Shown piece by piece: positions 33,651-35,518 of a stretch of 35,518 nt of DNA. The DNA comes from Brevundimonas sp. Its GTDB lineage: Bacteria > Pseudomonadota > Alphaproteobacteria > Caulobacterales > Caulobacteraceae. How positions within the stretch are numbered: the first letter of the stretch is position 1; each line of letters opens with the position of its first letter. Below the pieces are notes generated by a model, which was not told the DNA's origin, searched no databases, and saw nothing but the letters and a program-made list of their open reading frames with translations. The DNA lies in assembly GCA_020253595.1 (NCBI GenBank), contig JADCBH010000079.1, forward strand, positions 1 to 35,518. Reading direction: 5' to 3'. The position numbers and the translations under genes were made by a program.

Positions 33651-34397
33651 ATGGCCCCGGACTACCATCACATCGCCTACCTCGGCGTCGACATCGCCAA
33701 CCCCGTGACGATCGAGGCTGTGCTCGCCATGGCGGACCGCAGCGGCCTTCCCGCCGGGGCCAAGGTGCTGGACATCGGCGCGGGCACGGGCGGCGTTTCG
33801 GCGGCGCTGGCGCGGCGTTTCCGCTACCAGGTCCACGCCATTGAGCGGGATCCCGTCATGGTCTCGCACATCGCCGACAGGGTCGAGCGCGATGGCCTGG
33901 CCGACCGCGTCACCCTGGTTCGCGGCGTCGCTCCACAAGCGCTCGACGTCCTCGCTCCGGCGGACATGATGGTGGCGTTGGGCAGCAGCCGCATCGGCGG
34001 GTCTGACGTCACCACCGCCGCCGGCATGTTTCAGGTCCTGGCGGACCTTCTCGCCAGCCCCGGCTACATCCTGTGGGGCGACCTCACCTGGATCGCCACC
34101 CCCCCGGAGCCCCTGCGCCAGATCGTCAGCCTGTCCAGCATCTATGAGAGCGACGACGGCTGGAAGGCCGCGGCAGAGGCGGCCGGCATGACGTGCGTCT
34201 CGGCCGAACTCTCGCCTCAGGCAGTCTGGGACGATTTTTTCGGCACCGCCGATCGCCGCGTGCGCGACTGGCTCGAGGCCAATCCCGGGGTCGAAGGCCG
34301 GGAGTCGCTCCAGGCTCGCGCCGACCAGATCAGGGCCACGTTCGATTTCGGGCGGCCCTACCTCGGTTTCGGCCTTTATCTGTTCCGAAAGCCCTGA
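33651..34397 (+). CDS. Class I SAM-dependent methyltransferase
   Basis: A 248-residue methyltransferase. The SAM-binding motif VLDIGAGTGGVSAALARRF lies at about residues 40-58, and the acidic second-strand residue follows in VHAIERDPVMVSHI. The rest does not identify a substrate; the family could methylate small molecules. The ATG at 33651 is preceded by a weak ribosome binding site. A 12-bp palindrome (CTGACCGGTCAG) at 34394-34405 covers the stop codon. Confidence 0.82.
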   Translation: MAPDYHHIAYLGVDIANPVTIEAVLAMADRSGLPAGAKVLDIGAGTGGVSAALARRFRYQVHAIERDPVMVSHIADRVERDGLADRVTLVRGVAPQALDVLAPADMMVALGSSRIGGSDVTTAAGMFQVLADLLASPGYILWGDLTWIATPPEPLRQIVSLSSIYESDDGWKAAAEAAGMTCVSAELSPQAVWDDFFGTADRRVRDWLEANPGVEGRESLQARADQIRATFDFGRPYLGFGLYLFRKP

Positions 34398-34410
34398 CCG
34401 GTCAGATACA

Positions 34411-34426
34411 GGCCCCAGAGGGGGCC
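34411..34426 (+). terminator. Hairpin after methyltransferase gene
   Basis: GGCCCC and GGGGCC pair perfectly around the tetraloop AGAG, 13 bp after the methyltransferase stop. There is no T-run, so termination would depend on other factors; it may be only a stable RNA end. Confidence 0.3.
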
Positions 34427-34510
34427 AGACGCTGCGGAGCGACGGGGCTGGCCCGCTCCATGCAGGGGACCGCGCGAGGGGGACAGTTCGTCCCATTCAG
34501 GACGACCCGT

Positions 34511-35518
34511 ATGCCGTTTTCCATCAGGCCGGTTCAGGAGGGCGATACCGCCCACCTGATGGCGTTGCACGCTTCCGTCGGATGGCCTCGCCGCAGCGAG
34601 GCCGGCTGGCGCTGGCTCATCAACCATCCCGCACGTCTGGAAGCCGGTGCCCCGGCCGGCTGGCTTCTGATCGACGCCAACGGAACGCCGCGCGGCCATA
34701 CCGGCAACTTCGTCCAGACGTTCTGGCGCGGCGACACGATCCTGCACGGAACCAGTGGCTATTCCATCCTGGTCGAACCGGCGGCGCGCGGGCGCAGTCC
34801 CATGCTGCTCAAGCCCTTTGCCGAGCAGCCCGGAGTGTTCGCCCGCTACACCTTCAACGCCAATCCGAAATCCAGCCCCCTGTTCCAACGATACGGACTG
34901 ACGGCCTGGCCTACCACGACCCACGCCCTGAAGCTGGCCTGGCGGCTGGACACCCTGACGTGCGGCGCAGGACGGATCTGGCGCGAGATCGACAGCCGGG
35001 CCCCCCAGTGGGTCGATCCGGACCACGAGTGGTTTCTGAACCGTCGCCTTGCCCACCCCGGTCCACTTGTCCTGCCTGCCGACGTCCGTGTCCTCTGCGA
35101 TCTGGCCGACCACTCCTCGTTTGCCGCCTTCTGGACCGCGCTCAGGGGCGAGGGGCGGCTGATCGCGGACCGTAGCCCGGCGACCCTGCGCTGGCGCCTG
35201 TCGGATCCCGACCAGACGATCGCTCCGCTGCTACTCGCCTTCCATCGCGGGACCGAGATCCGGGGCTACGCCATGGCCATGATGGCCAAGGCCAACAGCA
35301 TCGACCCTCCGGTTCTGGAAATCCTCGACCTCATGGCCCTGCGCGACGAACCTCGCGCCATCCCGGCGCTGATGCAGGCGCTGCTGGCCAATGCCCGCTC
35401 CCTCGGCGCGGCCAAGGTCCGCATCCAGGTCGTCAACGAGACGCTGCTGCGCCAGCTGGGCTCGCTGGCAGCCTCAGCCCGGCGCGAGGGCGGTTGGGGT
35501 CACTGTCACGTGCGCTTC
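34511..35518 (+). CDS. GNAT-like acyltransferase, partial (runs off the window end)
   Basis: The reading frame is open from 34511 to the last base, 336 codons, with no stop, so the C-terminus lies beyond. The N-terminus MPFSIRPVQEGDTAHLMALH is that of a GNAT domain. A second part (about residues 250-330), HRGTEIRGYAMAMM to the C-terminal end, may be another GNAT-like lobe. AGGA lies 8 bases before the ATG. An in-frame ATG 51 bp upstream has no binding site. The substrate is unknown; FemAB-like tandem GNAT folds are one alternative. Confidence 0.65.
   Translation, partial: MPFSIRPVQEGDTAHLMALHASVGWPRRSEAGWRWLINHPARLEAGAPAGWLLIDANGTPRGHTGNFVQTFWRGDTILHGTSGYSILVEPAARGRSPMLLKPFAEQPGVFARYTFNANPKSSPLFQRYGLTAWPTTTHALKLAWRLDTLTCGAGRIWREIDSRAPQWVDPDHEWFLNRRLAHPGPLVLPADVRVLCDLADHSSFAAFWTALRGEGRLIADRSPATLRWRLSDPDQTIAPLLLAFHRGTEIRGYAMAMMAKANSIDPPVLEILDLMALRDEPRAIPALMQALLANARSLGAAKVRIQVVNETLLRQLGSLAASARREGGWGHCHVRF

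Noticed and set aside
33552..34496. 314-codon minus-strand frame opposite the methyltransferase
   Set aside because: The plus strand has the SAM-binding motif; the antisense frame has no domain signal.

Overview
The window looks like a chromosomal segment of a GC-rich alphaproteobacterium, most likely a Caulobacteraceae member (Brevundimonas- or Caulobacter-like). This is inferred from the aa3-oxidase assembly cluster with ctaG and a small CoxF-like gene, the CpaA-F naming-type Tad pilus cluster with a separate 55-residue Flp pilin, rplU with an Ala/Lys-rich tail, and TTAACC elements resembling CtrA half-sites in the pilus intergenic regions. No phage, transposon, CRISPR, tRNA or rRNA was seen; the window appears to be core-type chromosome.

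Left part (36-5393, minus strand): cytochrome c oxidase genes in the order ctaC, ctaD, ctaB, a 56-codon coxF-like gene, ctaG, ctaE. A strong hairpin plus U-run lies between ctaD and ctaB and may split structural from assembly genes.

Next (5571-12712, minus strand): a long co-oriented series: uvrC, a YdeI/OmpD-associated small protein, a beta-carbonic anhydrase, pgsA, a cyclopropane fatty acid synthase (cfa) overlapping a CPBP-protease-like membrane protein, then a metal efflux pair (NicO-like transporter and a His-rich CDF exporter) preceded by a Zur-box-like sequence.

Middle (12772-18472, mixed strands): rplU-rpmA with a promoter, a leader hairpin and a terminator; a GNAT acetyltransferase; a secreted M20 amidohydrolase; a thioredoxin-like 2Fe-2S protein; two SRPBCC proteins; an MFS transporter.

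Pilus region (18477-29968): a Tad/Flp type IVc pilus cluster. On the minus strand pilA, cpaA, cpaB, cpaC, cpaD, cpaE, cpaF, tadB, tadC. Divergently on the plus strand are a secretin-N-domain protein and two TadE/TadG-like minor pilins. Together they encode prepilin, prepilin peptidase, outer-membrane secretin and its lipoprotein, localisation ATPase, motor ATPase and two platform proteins.

Right part (29965-35518): pabB overlapping a tyrosine phosphatase, a winged-helix regulator with two tandem paralogous membrane proteins, a methyltransferase, and a GNAT-like protein that runs off the window end. I did not find a clearly new system; the best candidates for something undescribed are the regulator plus paired membrane proteins, and several RNA-level control elements (ctaD/ctaB hairpin, rplU leader).
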